Source of the DNA: Volvox africanus
Lineage: Eukaryota; Chlorophyta; Chlorophyceae; Chlamydomonadales; Volvocaceae
Length of the DNA stretch: 64,000 nt
Reading direction: 5' to 3'
NCBI GenBank assembly: GCA_030268105.1
Contig: BSDZ01000016.1
Coordinates: forward strand, 2,859,501 to 2,923,500
Positions 55,166 through 64,000 of the stretch are shown here, piece by piece. Position numbers and translations under genes: made by a program. The notes beneath the pieces were generated by a model. The model searched no databases. It was not told where the DNA came from and saw only the letters and a program-made list of their open reading frames with translations. Each line of letters begins with the position of its first letter. Position 1 is the stretch's first letter.

Positions 55166-56896
55166 TGTTGTACCTCTCCTTCGTGTTTGCTCATAAGTAT
55201 CTGCACGTCTGAAGGCTTTCGACACCGATGCGCGAGCACTTGCAAGTACAACAAGGCAAGCGCGAGCAAACAGAGACAGCGGAAGACTTCAAGACAAGAA
55301 GAGATATAACTTACAGTCTTACAGATGGAAGCGGTGCAATGGACGTAATCGCCGTCAGCGCCGGAAGCAAGCAATCATCACGCGGCGGTGATAAGCGAAG
55401 TTTAGGCTTAGCTCGGGCTAAGTAGGATAGCGTATAGCAATAATAATGTAGAACACACGAGTGTTCTTCCGGTGTTGAATATCTTATCTTGCTTAGCCGT
55501 ACTCGCATCTTGTTGTACCTCTCGTTCGCTTTTGCTCATAAGTATCTGCACGTCTGGAGACTATCGACACCGATGCGCGAGCACTTGCAAGTACAGCAAG
55601 GCAAGCGAGAGCAAACAGAGACAGCGGAAGACTTCAAGTCGAAGAGAGATATAACTTACGGTCTTACAGATCGGAATGATGCAATGGACGAAATCGCCGT
55701 CAGCGCCGGAAGCAAGCAATCATCATGCGGCGGTGATTAGCGAAGTTCAGGCTTAGCTCGGGCTAAGTAGAATATCGTATAGCAATAGTAATGTAGAACA
55801 CACAAGTGTTCTCCGGTATCGAATGTCTTATCTTGCTTAGCCGTCCTCGCATCTGTTATACTCGCAGCATCGCAATGCCGTACGATTCACATCAGGAGGC
55901 CGATCCTAGATGTGACAACCCTACTGCGTCTAGGCGATGTCTACGCATAACAACGTATAAGCCTTTCCGGCATTCGCATGATGCAAGGGTACGGATAACG
56001 ATATCCGGTTGCAGGGCATGTATCGCGAAGAGTGCGGCGCTCTCAACGTGTGCTTAAATGAAGTAATATTATATCAGATAATATTACTTATCGTTTTGTA
56101 GCACGAGCATAATGCGCACTTCAATGCTTCGGGCTTTCATGCATGCTAGGCGGATTTGCCATGATGCGATGTCGCGATGGATAATGACAACATGCCAGAT
56201 GCATATATAAATGTATGCGAATACATTTATATCATGCAGATTCATTCATATGTAATGCATTCATCACAAAAGCACTTCGCCTCGTAGGGTCGCGTCGACC
56301 TACGCGTCGGCGGAAAATGAACCGTAGCACAACACATCTGTTATACTCGCAGCATCACAATGTCGTACGATTCACACTAGGAGGCCGATCCTAAGTGTGA
56401 CAACCCTACTGCGTATAGGCGAAGTCCAAGCATAACAATGTATAAGCCTTTCCGGCATTCGCATGATGCAAGGGTCCGAATAACGATATTCGGTTGCAAG
56501 GCATGCATCGCGACAAGTGCGGCGCTCTCAACGTGTGCTGTAATGAAGTAATATTATATCAAATAATATTACTTATCGTTTCGTAGCACGAGCATAATGC
56601 GCACTTCAATGCTTCGGGATTTCATGCATGCTAGGCGGATTTGCCATGATGCGATGTCGCGATGGATAATGATATCATGCCAAATGCATATATAAATGTA
56701 CACGAATACATTTATATCATGCAGGTTCATTTATATGCAATAATCATTCATGCGTTCATCAAGATAACACTTCGCCTTGTAGGGTGGCATCGACCTACGC
56801 ATCGGCGGGAAACGAACCGTAGCACAATAAGTAGCACTTCACCTCGTAGCGTCGGATCGACCTACACATCGGCGGGAAACGAACCGTAGCACAACA
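55166..56896 (-). repeat. B2 5' LTR, split by a solo LTR
   Basis: Two parts, 55166-55510 and 56340-56896, around a solo LTR. Its far end carries an extra ~70-bp copy of the LTR terminus (56828-56896), as in all array LTRs. Confidence 0.88.
55511..56334 (-). repeat. Solo LTR, family B, inside a B LTR
   Basis: 824 bp with perfect duplication CATCT (55506-55510, 56335-56339). It belongs to a slightly different B subtype (CTCTCGTTCG near the start as read on plus). Confidence 0.93.
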
Positions 56897-57710
56897 ACGC
56901 ACGTACGCATGAGTTGCATTGGCTATGCTAGGGCTTGGTGTCTTTTCAGTCAGCGAGATATTAAGCCTAGGAACGGGAATTGACAATCTCATCACCTCAG
57001 GGATGGCATCGTGCCCTTGCGCTTGAGGTAACGGCAGAACCCGTGGTCCAGCAGTGTTGTCCATATTCGTATTATCTGCTGAATGTGGCACAATTAAGTG
57101 GGCAGGGGTCTGAAGGACAAGGGGCTCTTGAGTGGCTTGCGTGCCAACAGTCTCAAGACCTCTATCCGGAGCTCTAGCAGCCACAACAAAATCGGGTTGG
57201 CTAGCTAAGCTAGTGAGCGGCATATCATCGCGTTCCGTGGACATGGAACACGAAGCAATACCCTAGGTTTGCGTAATAGAAGCTGACTTCTTTCGCAAAG
57301 GCAAGAGTACAAAGCGATTCGGTGTTCCTACCGACAGTACTCTTGAGAAGATTCAGTAAACTCAGCAAGTACTTGCCCAGCTGAGTCCTGATCTCCGTAG
57401 TTTGGGCGATGAGAGTCGCCAACTGGTCCGGACGAAAGCCGGTCTCAGTCATCGCGGCAAGCAATGCCGGTGCACTGAGATTACCTGCGACTCAGAGCGT
57501 ACACTTACACAACAAGTGCAGCAATCTAAGCAAAAGCAATTAAACAATTACAAACCGGAAGCGGTGGCGTCCAAAACAGCGCGGCCTAGGTCTTCAGCAA
57601 AAGTATCTAGCGGTCCTCGTGGTTCGTCGCTGGAACTCGCCATAGAAAGAGCCTACTTCCGATTAGACAAAGAGAGACAGTTAGGCAACGAACCTGTCTC
57701 GATACCAATG
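56897..57710 (-). pseudogene. Array spacer 1: leader and truncated gag
   Basis: On minus: primer site next to the 57711 LTR, exon 1 (ATG 57643), exon 2, then the gag body from 57244 (MSTERDDMPLTSLASQPDFV). It is truncated after NATHAYVR by the next LTR. The frame reads 33 codons into that LTR before stopping at 56795. Confidence 0.85.
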
Positions 57711-58612
57711 TGTTGTACCTCTCCTTCGTGTTTGCTCATAAGTATCTGCACGTCTGAAGGCTTTCGACACCGATGCGCGAGCACTTGCAAGTACAACAAG
57801 GCAAGCGCGAGCAAACAGAGACAGCGGAAGACTTCAAGACAAGAAGAGATATAACTTACAGTCTTACAGATGGAAGCGGTGCAATGGACGTAATCGCCGT
57901 CAGCGCCGGAAGCAAGCAATCATCACGCGGCGGTGATAAGCGAAGTTTAGGCTTAGCTCGGGCTAAGTAGGATAGCGTATAGCAATAATAATGTAGAACA
58001 CACGAGTGTTCTTCCGGTGTTGAATATCTTATCTTGCTTAGCCGTACTCGCATCTGTTATACTCGCAGCATCACAATGTCGTACGATTCACACTAGGAGG
58101 CCGATCCTAAGTGTGACAACCCTACTGCGTATAGACGATGTCCAAGCATAACAACGTATAAGCCTTTCCGGCATTCGCATGATGCAAGGGTACGGATAAC
58201 GATATCCGGTTGCAGGGCATGTATCGCAACGAGTGCGGCGCTCTCAACGTGTGCTGTAATGAAGTAATATTATATCAAATAATATTACTTATCGTTTCGT
58301 AGCACGAGCATAATGCGCACTTCAATGCTTCGGGATTTCATGCATGCTAGGCGGATTTGCCATGATGCGATGTCGCGATGGATAATGATATCATGCCAAA
58401 TGCATATATAAATGTACACGAATACATTTATATCATGCAGGTTCATTTATATGCAATAATCATTCATGCGTTCATCAAGATAACACTTCACCTTGTAGGG
58501 TCGCATCGACCTACGCATCGGCGGGAAACGAACCGTAGCACAATAAGTAGCACTTCACCTCGTAGCGTCGGATCGACCTACACATCGGCGGGAAACGAAC
58601 CGTAGCACAACA
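57711..58612 (-). repeat. Array LTR 2
   Basis: 902 bp: a B LTR plus the ~70-bp terminal duplication. Confidence 0.92.
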
Positions 58613-59426
58613 ACGCACGTACGCATGAGTTGCATTGGCTATGCTAGGGCTTGGTGTCTTTTCAGTCAGCGAGATATTAAGCCTAGGAACGGGAATTGAC
58701 AATCTCATCACCTCAGGGATGGCATCGTGCCCTTGCGCTTGAGGTAACGGCAGAACCCGTGGTCCAGCAGTGTTGTCCATATTCGTATTAACTGCTGAAT
58801 GTGGCACAATTAAGTGGGCAGGGGTCTGAAGGACAAGGGGCTCTTGAGTGGCTCGCGTGCCAACAGTCTCAAGACCTCTATCCGGAGCTCTAGCAGCCAC
58901 AACAAAATCGGGTTGGCTAGCTAAGCTAGTGAGCGGCATATCATCGCGTTCCGTGGACATGGAACACGAAGCAATACCCTAGGTTTGCGTAATAGAAGCC
59001 GACTTCTATCGCAAAGGCAAGAGTACAAAGGGATTCGGTGAGCCTACCGACAGTACTCTTGAGAAGATTCAGTAAACTCAGCAAGTACTTGCCCAGCTGA
59101 GTCCTGATCTCCGTAGTTTGGGCGATGAGAGTCGCCAACTGGTCCGGACGAAAGCCGGTCTCAGTCATCGCGGCAAGCAATGCCGGTGCACTGAGATTAC
59201 CTGCGACTCAGAGCGTACACTTACACAACAAGTGCAGCAATCTAAGCAAAAGCAATTAAACAATTACAAACCGGAAGCGGCGGCGTCCAAAACAGCGCAG
59301 CCTAGGTCTTCGGCAAAAGTATCTAGCGGTCCTCGTGGTTCGTCGCTGGAACTCGCCATAGAAAGAGCCTACTTCCGATTAGACAAAGAGAGACAGTTAG
59401 GCAACGAACCTGTCTCGATACCAATG
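58613..59426 (-). pseudogene. Array spacer 2: leader and truncated gag
   Basis: Same content as spacer 1, gag body from 58960, 149-codon frame ending in the LTR at 58511. Confidence 0.85.
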
Positions 59427-60328
59427 TGTTGTACCTCTCCTTCGTGTTTGCTCATAAGTATCTGCACGTCTGAAGGCTTTCGACACCGATGCGCGAGCAC
59501 TTGCAAGTACAACAAGGCAAGCGCGAGCAAACAGAGACAGCGGAAGACTTCAAGACAAGAAGAGATATAACTTACAGTCTTACAGATCGAAGCGGTGCAA
59601 TGGACGTAATCGCCGTCAGCGCCGGAAGCAAGCAATCATCACGCGGCGGTGATAAGCGAAGTTTAGGCTTAGCTCGGGCTAAGTAGGATAGCGTATAGCA
59701 ATAATAATGTAGAACACACGAGTGTTCTTCCGGTGCTGAATATCTTATCTTGCTTAGCCGTACTCGCATCTGTTATACTCGCAGCATCACAATGTCGTAC
59801 GATTCACACTAGGAGGCCGATCCTAAGTGTGACAACCCTACTGCGTATAGGCGATGTCCAAGCATAACAATGTATAAGCCTTTCCGGCATTCGCATGATG
59901 CAAGGGTCCGAATAACGATATTCGGTTGCAAGGCATGCATCGCGACAAGTGCGGCGCTCTCAACGTGTGCTGTAATGAAGTAATATTATATCAAATAATA
60001 TTACTTATCGTTTCGTAGCACGAGCATAATGCGCACTTCAATGCTTCGGGATTTCATGCATGCTAGGCGGATTTGCCATGATGCGATGTCGCGATGGATA
60101 ATGATATCATGCCAAATGCATATATAAATGTACACGAATACATTTATATCATGCAGGTTCATTTATATGCAATAATCATTCATGCGTTCATCAAGATAAC
60201 ACTTCACCTTGTAGGGTCGCATCGACCTACGCATCGGCGGGAAACGAACCGTAGCACAATAAGTAGCACTTCACCTCGTAGCGTCGGATCGACCTACACA
60301 TCGGCGGGAAACGAACCGTAGCACAACA
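59427..60328 (-). repeat. Array LTR 3
   Basis: 902 bp, same structure as array LTR 2. Confidence 0.92.
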
Positions 60329-61142
60329 ACGCACGTACGCATGAGTTGCATTGGCTATGCTAGGGCTTGGTGTCTTTTCAGTCAGCGAGATATTAAGCCT
60401 AGGAACGGGAATTGACAATCTCATCACCTCAGGGATGGCATCGTGCCCTTGCGCTTGAGGTAACGGCAGAACCCGTGGTCCAGCAGTGTTGTCCATATTC
60501 GTATTAACTGCTGAATGTGGCACAATTAAGTGGGCAGGGGTCTGAAGGACAAGGGGCTCTTGAGTGGCTCGCGTGCCAACAGTCTCAAGACCTCTATCCG
60601 GAGCTCTAGCAGCCACAACAAAATCGGGTTGGCTAGCTAAGCTAGTGAGCGGCATATCATCGCGTTCCGTGGACATGGAACACGAAGCAATACCCTAGGT
60701 TTGCGTAATAGAAGCCGACTTCTATCGCAAAGGCAAGAGTACAAAGCGATTCGGTGAGCCTACCGACAGTACTCTTGAGAAGATTCAGTAAACTCAGCAA
60801 GTACTTGCCCAGCTGAGTCCTGATCTCCGTAGTTTGGGCGATGAGAGTCGCCAACTGGTCCGGACGAAAGCCGGTCTCAGTCATCGCGGCAAGCAATGCC
60901 GGTGCACTGAGATTACCTGCGACTCAGAGCGTACACTTACACAACAAGTGCAGCAATCTAAGCAAAAGCAATTAAACAATTACAAACCGGAAGCGGCGGC
61001 GTCCAAAACAGCGCGGCCTAAGTCTTCGGCAAAAGTATCTAGCGGTCCTCGTGGTTCGTCGCTGGAACTCGCCATAGAAAGAGCCTACTTCCGATTAGAC
61101 AAAGAGAGACAGTTAGGCAACGAACCTGTCTCGATACCAATG
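60329..61142 (-). pseudogene. Array spacer 3: leader and truncated gag
   Basis: Same content, gag body from 60676, frame ending at 60227. Confidence 0.85.
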
Positions 61143-62044
61143 TGTTGTACCTCTCCTTCGTGTTTGCTCATAAGTATCTGCACGTCTGAAGGCTTTCGAC
61201 ACCGATGCGCGAGCACTTGCAAGTACAACAAGGCAAGCGCGAGCAAACAGAGACAGCGGAAGACTTCAAGACAAGAAGAGATATAACTTACAGTCTTACA
61301 GATCGAAGCGGTGCAATGGACGTAATCGCCGTCAGCGCCGGAAGCAAGCAATCATCACGCGGCGGTGATAAGCGAAGTTTAGGCTTAGCTCGGGCTAAGT
61401 AGGATAGCGTATAGCAATAATAATGTAGAACACACGAGTGTTCTTCCGGTGCTGAATATCTTATCTTGCTTAGCCGTACTCGCATCTGTTATACTCGCAG
61501 CATCACAATGTCGTACGATTCACACTAGGAGGCCGATCCTAAGTGTGACAACCCTACTGCGTATAGGCGATGTCCAAGCATAACAATGTATAAGCCTTTC
61601 CGGCATTCGCATGATGCAAGGGTCCGAATAACGATATTCGGTTGCAAGGCATGCATCGCGACAAGTGCGGCGCTCTCAACGTGTGCTGTAATGAAGTAAT
61701 ATTATATCAAATAATATTACTTATCGTTTCGTAGCACGAGCATAATGCGCACTTCAATGCTTCGGGATTTCATGCATGCTAGGCGGATTTGCCATGATGC
61801 GATGTCGCGATGGATAATGATATCATGCCAAATGCATATATAAATGTACACGAATACATTTATATCATGCAGGTTCATTTATATGCAATAATCATTCATG
61901 CGTTCATCAAGATAACACTTCACCTTGTAGGGTCGCATCGACATACGCATCGGTGGGAAACGAACCGTAGCACAATAAGTAGCACTTCACCTCGTAGCGT
62001 CGGATCGACCTACACATCGGCGGGAAACGAACCGTAGCACAACA
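61143..62044 (-). repeat. Array LTR 4
   Basis: 902 bp; has CATACGCATCGGTGGG near 61940 where other units mostly read CCTACGCATCGGCGGG. Confidence 0.92.
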
Positions 62045-62858
62045 ACGCACGTACGCATGAGTTGCATTGGCTATGCTAGGGCTTGGTGTCTTTTCAGTCA
62101 GCAAGATATTAAGCCTAGGAACGGGAATTGACAATCTCATCACCTCAGGGATGGCATCGTGCCCTTGCGCTTGAGGTAACGGCAGAACCCGTGGTCCAGC
62201 AGTGTTGTCCATATTCGTATTAACTGCTGAATGTGGCACAATTAAGTGGGCAGGGGTCTGAAGGACAAGGGGCTCTTGAGTGGCTCGCGTGCCAACAGTC
62301 TCAAGACCTCTATCCGGAGCTCTAGCAGCCACAACAAAATCGGGTTGGCTAGCTAAGCTAGTGAGCGGCATATCATCGCGTTCCGTGGACATGGAACACG
62401 AAGCAATACCCTAGGTTTGCGTAATAGAAGCCGACTTCTATCGCAAAGGCAAGAGTACAAAGCGATTCGGTGAGCCTACCGACAGTACTCTTGAGAAGAT
62501 TCAGTAAACTCAGCAAGTACTTGCCCAGCTGAGTCCTGATCTCCGTAGTTTGGGCGATGAGAGTCGCCAACTGGTCCGGACGAAAGCCGGTCTCAGTCAT
62601 CGCGGCAAGCAATGCCGGTGCACTGAGATTACCTGCGACTCAGAGCGTACACTTACACAACAAGTGCAGCAATCTAAGCAAAAGCAATTAAACAATTACA
62701 AACCGGAAGCGGCGGCGTCCAAAACAGCGCGGCCTAGGTCTTTGGCAAAAGTATCTAGCGGTCCTCGTGGTTCGTCGCTGGAACTCGCCATAGAAAGAGC
62801 CTACTTCCGATTAGACAAAGAGAGACAGTTAGGCAACGAACCTGTCTCGATACCAATG
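62045..62858 (-). pseudogene. Array spacer 4: leader and truncated gag
   Basis: Same content, gag body from 62392. A base change in the LTR lets this frame run to 161 codons (ending 61907). Confidence 0.85.
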
Positions 62859-63760
62859 TGTTGTACCTCTCCTTCGTGTTTGCTCATAAGTATCTGCACG
62901 TCTGAAGGCTTTCGACACCGATGCGCGAGCACTTGCAAGTACAACAAGGCAAGCGCGAGCAAACAGAGACAGCGGAAGACTTCAAGACAAGAAGAGATAT
63001 AACTTACAGTCTTACAGATCGAAGCGGTGCAATGGACGTAATCGCCGTCAGCGCCGGAAGCAAGCAATCATCACGCGGCGGTGATAAGCGAAGTTTAGGC
63101 TTAGCTCGGGCTAAGTAGGATAGCGTATAGCAATAATAATGTAGAACACACGAGTGTTCTTCCGGTGTTGAATATCTTATCTTGCTTAGCCGTACTCGCA
63201 TCTGTTATACTCGCAGCATCACAATGTCGTACGATTCACACTAGGAGGCCGATCCTAAGTGTGACAACCCTACTGCGTATAGGCGATGTCCAAGCATAAC
63301 AATGTATAAGCCTTTCCGGCATTCGCATGATGCAAGGGTCCGAATAACGATATTCGGTTGCAAGGCATGCATCGCGACAAGTGCGGCGCTCTCAACGTGT
63401 GCTGTAATGAAGTAATATTATATCAAATAATATTACTTATCGTTTCGTAGCACGAGCATAATGCGCACTTCAATGCTTCGGGATTTCATGCATGCTAGGC
63501 GGATTTGCCATGATGCGATGTCGCGATGGATAATGATATCATGCCAAATGCATATATAAATGTACACGAATACATTTATATCATGCAGGTTCATTTATAT
63601 GCAATAATCATTCATGCGTTCATCAAGATAACACTTCGCCTTGTAGGGTCGCATCGACCTACGCATCGGTGGGAAACGAACCGTAGCACAATAAGTAGCA
63701 CTTCACCTCGTAGCGTCGGATCGACCTACACATCGGCGGGAAACGAACCGTAGCACAACA
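62859..63760 (-). repeat. Array LTR 5
   Basis: 902 bp, last complete LTR in the window. Confidence 0.92.
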
Positions 63761-64000
63761 ACGCACGTACGCATGAGTTGCATTGGCTATGCTAGGGCTT
63801 GGTGTCTTTTCAGTCAGCGAGATATTAAGCCTAGGAACGGGAATTGACAATCTCATCACCTCAGGGATGGCATCGTGCCCTTGCGCTTGAGGTAACGGCA
63901 GAACCCGTGGTCCAGCAGTGTTGTCCATATTCGTATTAACTGCTGAATGTGGCACAATTAAGTGGGCAGGGGTCTGAAGGACAAGGGGCTCTTGAGTGGC
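63761..64000 (-). pseudogene. Array spacer 5, cut by the window end
   Basis: First 240 bp of the next spacer (gag fragment on minus). The array continues beyond. Confidence 0.85.

Larger units (their letters stand above)
49908..56896 (-). mobile_element. Element B2, family B chromovirus, tandem to B1
   Basis: On minus: 5' LTR (55166-56896, itself split by a solo LTR), primer site, leader exons, gag, a ~1.16-kb deletion filled by TTTTAGGG repeats, protease end, RT, RNase H, integrase, chromodomain, purine tract and the shared LTR. It has the longest open pol frame here but lacks the zinc knuckle, linker domain and protease active site. Confidence 0.88.
55166..64000 (-). repeat. Tandem array, 1,716-bp LTR-leader-gag units
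   Basis: LTR starts at 55166, 57711, 59427, 61143 and 62859. The last three steps are exactly 1,716 bp, and the first is 2,545 because an 829-bp insertion sits in it. Each unit is a 902-bp LTR block plus an 814-bp spacer holding the primer site, leader exons and first ~116 codons of the gag body. Units are nearly identical. No purine tract or pol occurs. The array continues past the window end. Confidence 0.95.

Noticed and set aside
57402..57854. Plus-strand 150-codon frame repeated in each array unit and in B1 and B2
   Set aside because: It is the complement of the leader exons and LTR. The minus strand shows homology to A1 leader coding, so this is a shadow.
55166..64000. CRISPR-like array
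   Set aside because: The repeat units are 1.7 kb of LTR and gag, with no short repeat and unique spacer pattern.
1..64000. Host genes, tRNA or rRNA
   Set aside because: All coding stretches I could read belong to retroelements. Nothing tRNA- or rRNA-like was recognised, though short host introns or small RNAs could be missed.

Overview
The window is a nested cluster of Ty3/gypsy LTR retrotransposons of the chromovirus type (integrase ending in a GPY/F module and a chromodomain). I find no host gene, tRNA or rRNA. The host is a eukaryote. The only host hint is four perfect TTTTAGGG units at 53781-53812, a telomere repeat known from Chlamydomonas and related green algae; this is suggestive, not proof. 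Names used here are mine. Family A has LTRs of about 810 bp running TGTTGTAC...GGATACAACA. Family B has LTRs of about 830 bp running TGTTGTGC...GGTACAACA. Both share a purine-rich tract (GGAGGGGGGATAGT type), a homologous last ~145 nt of the LTR, and a single-frame Gag-PR-RT-RH-IN-chromodomain polyprotein. Family A has an alpha type (A1, with a B-like gag) and a beta type (A3, A4, A5, with a different gag start and a ruined protease). Insertions leave 5-bp target duplications. Layout: 1-2840 is the 3' part of element A0 (+), carrying a solo B LTR. 2841-3244 and 10557-12146 are two halves of element A2 (+), split by the complete element A1 (-) at 3245-10551 (target duplication GGATG). 12147-19828 is element A3 (+) with a solo B LTR. 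Its 3' LTR abuts, with two bases missing, the 5' LTR of element A4 (+), which runs to 26428 around an inserted A LTR. 24401-32777 and 32778-41154 are near-identical direct copies (8,377 bp each). 34806-50473 is element B1 (-), holding the complete beta element A5 (-, 38875-46588, target duplication CTATC, itself holding a solo B LTR) and a solo A LTR. 49908-56896 is element B2 (-), which shares one LTR with B1 and carries the telomeric patch. From 55166 to the window end there is a tandem array with a 1,716-bp period. Each period is one B LTR plus the primer site, leader and first part of gag. All copies are decayed; the longest open frame is 740 codons in B2. The most interesting points are: a conserved two-exon leader in front of gag, with matching exon sizes and splice sites in A1 and B; the LTR-gag array; the telomeric patch at a deletion; the 8.4-kb duplication; the A3/A4 LTR-LTR junction; and a defective beta lineage whose three members share the same protease lesions. 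Insertion order read from nesting: A2 was interrupted by A0 and A1. A4 was interrupted by B1, which was then interrupted by A5 and by a solo A LTR. A5 was interrupted in turn by a solo B LTR. The 8.4-kb duplication came late, since its copies differ at only about a dozen sites that I could see.
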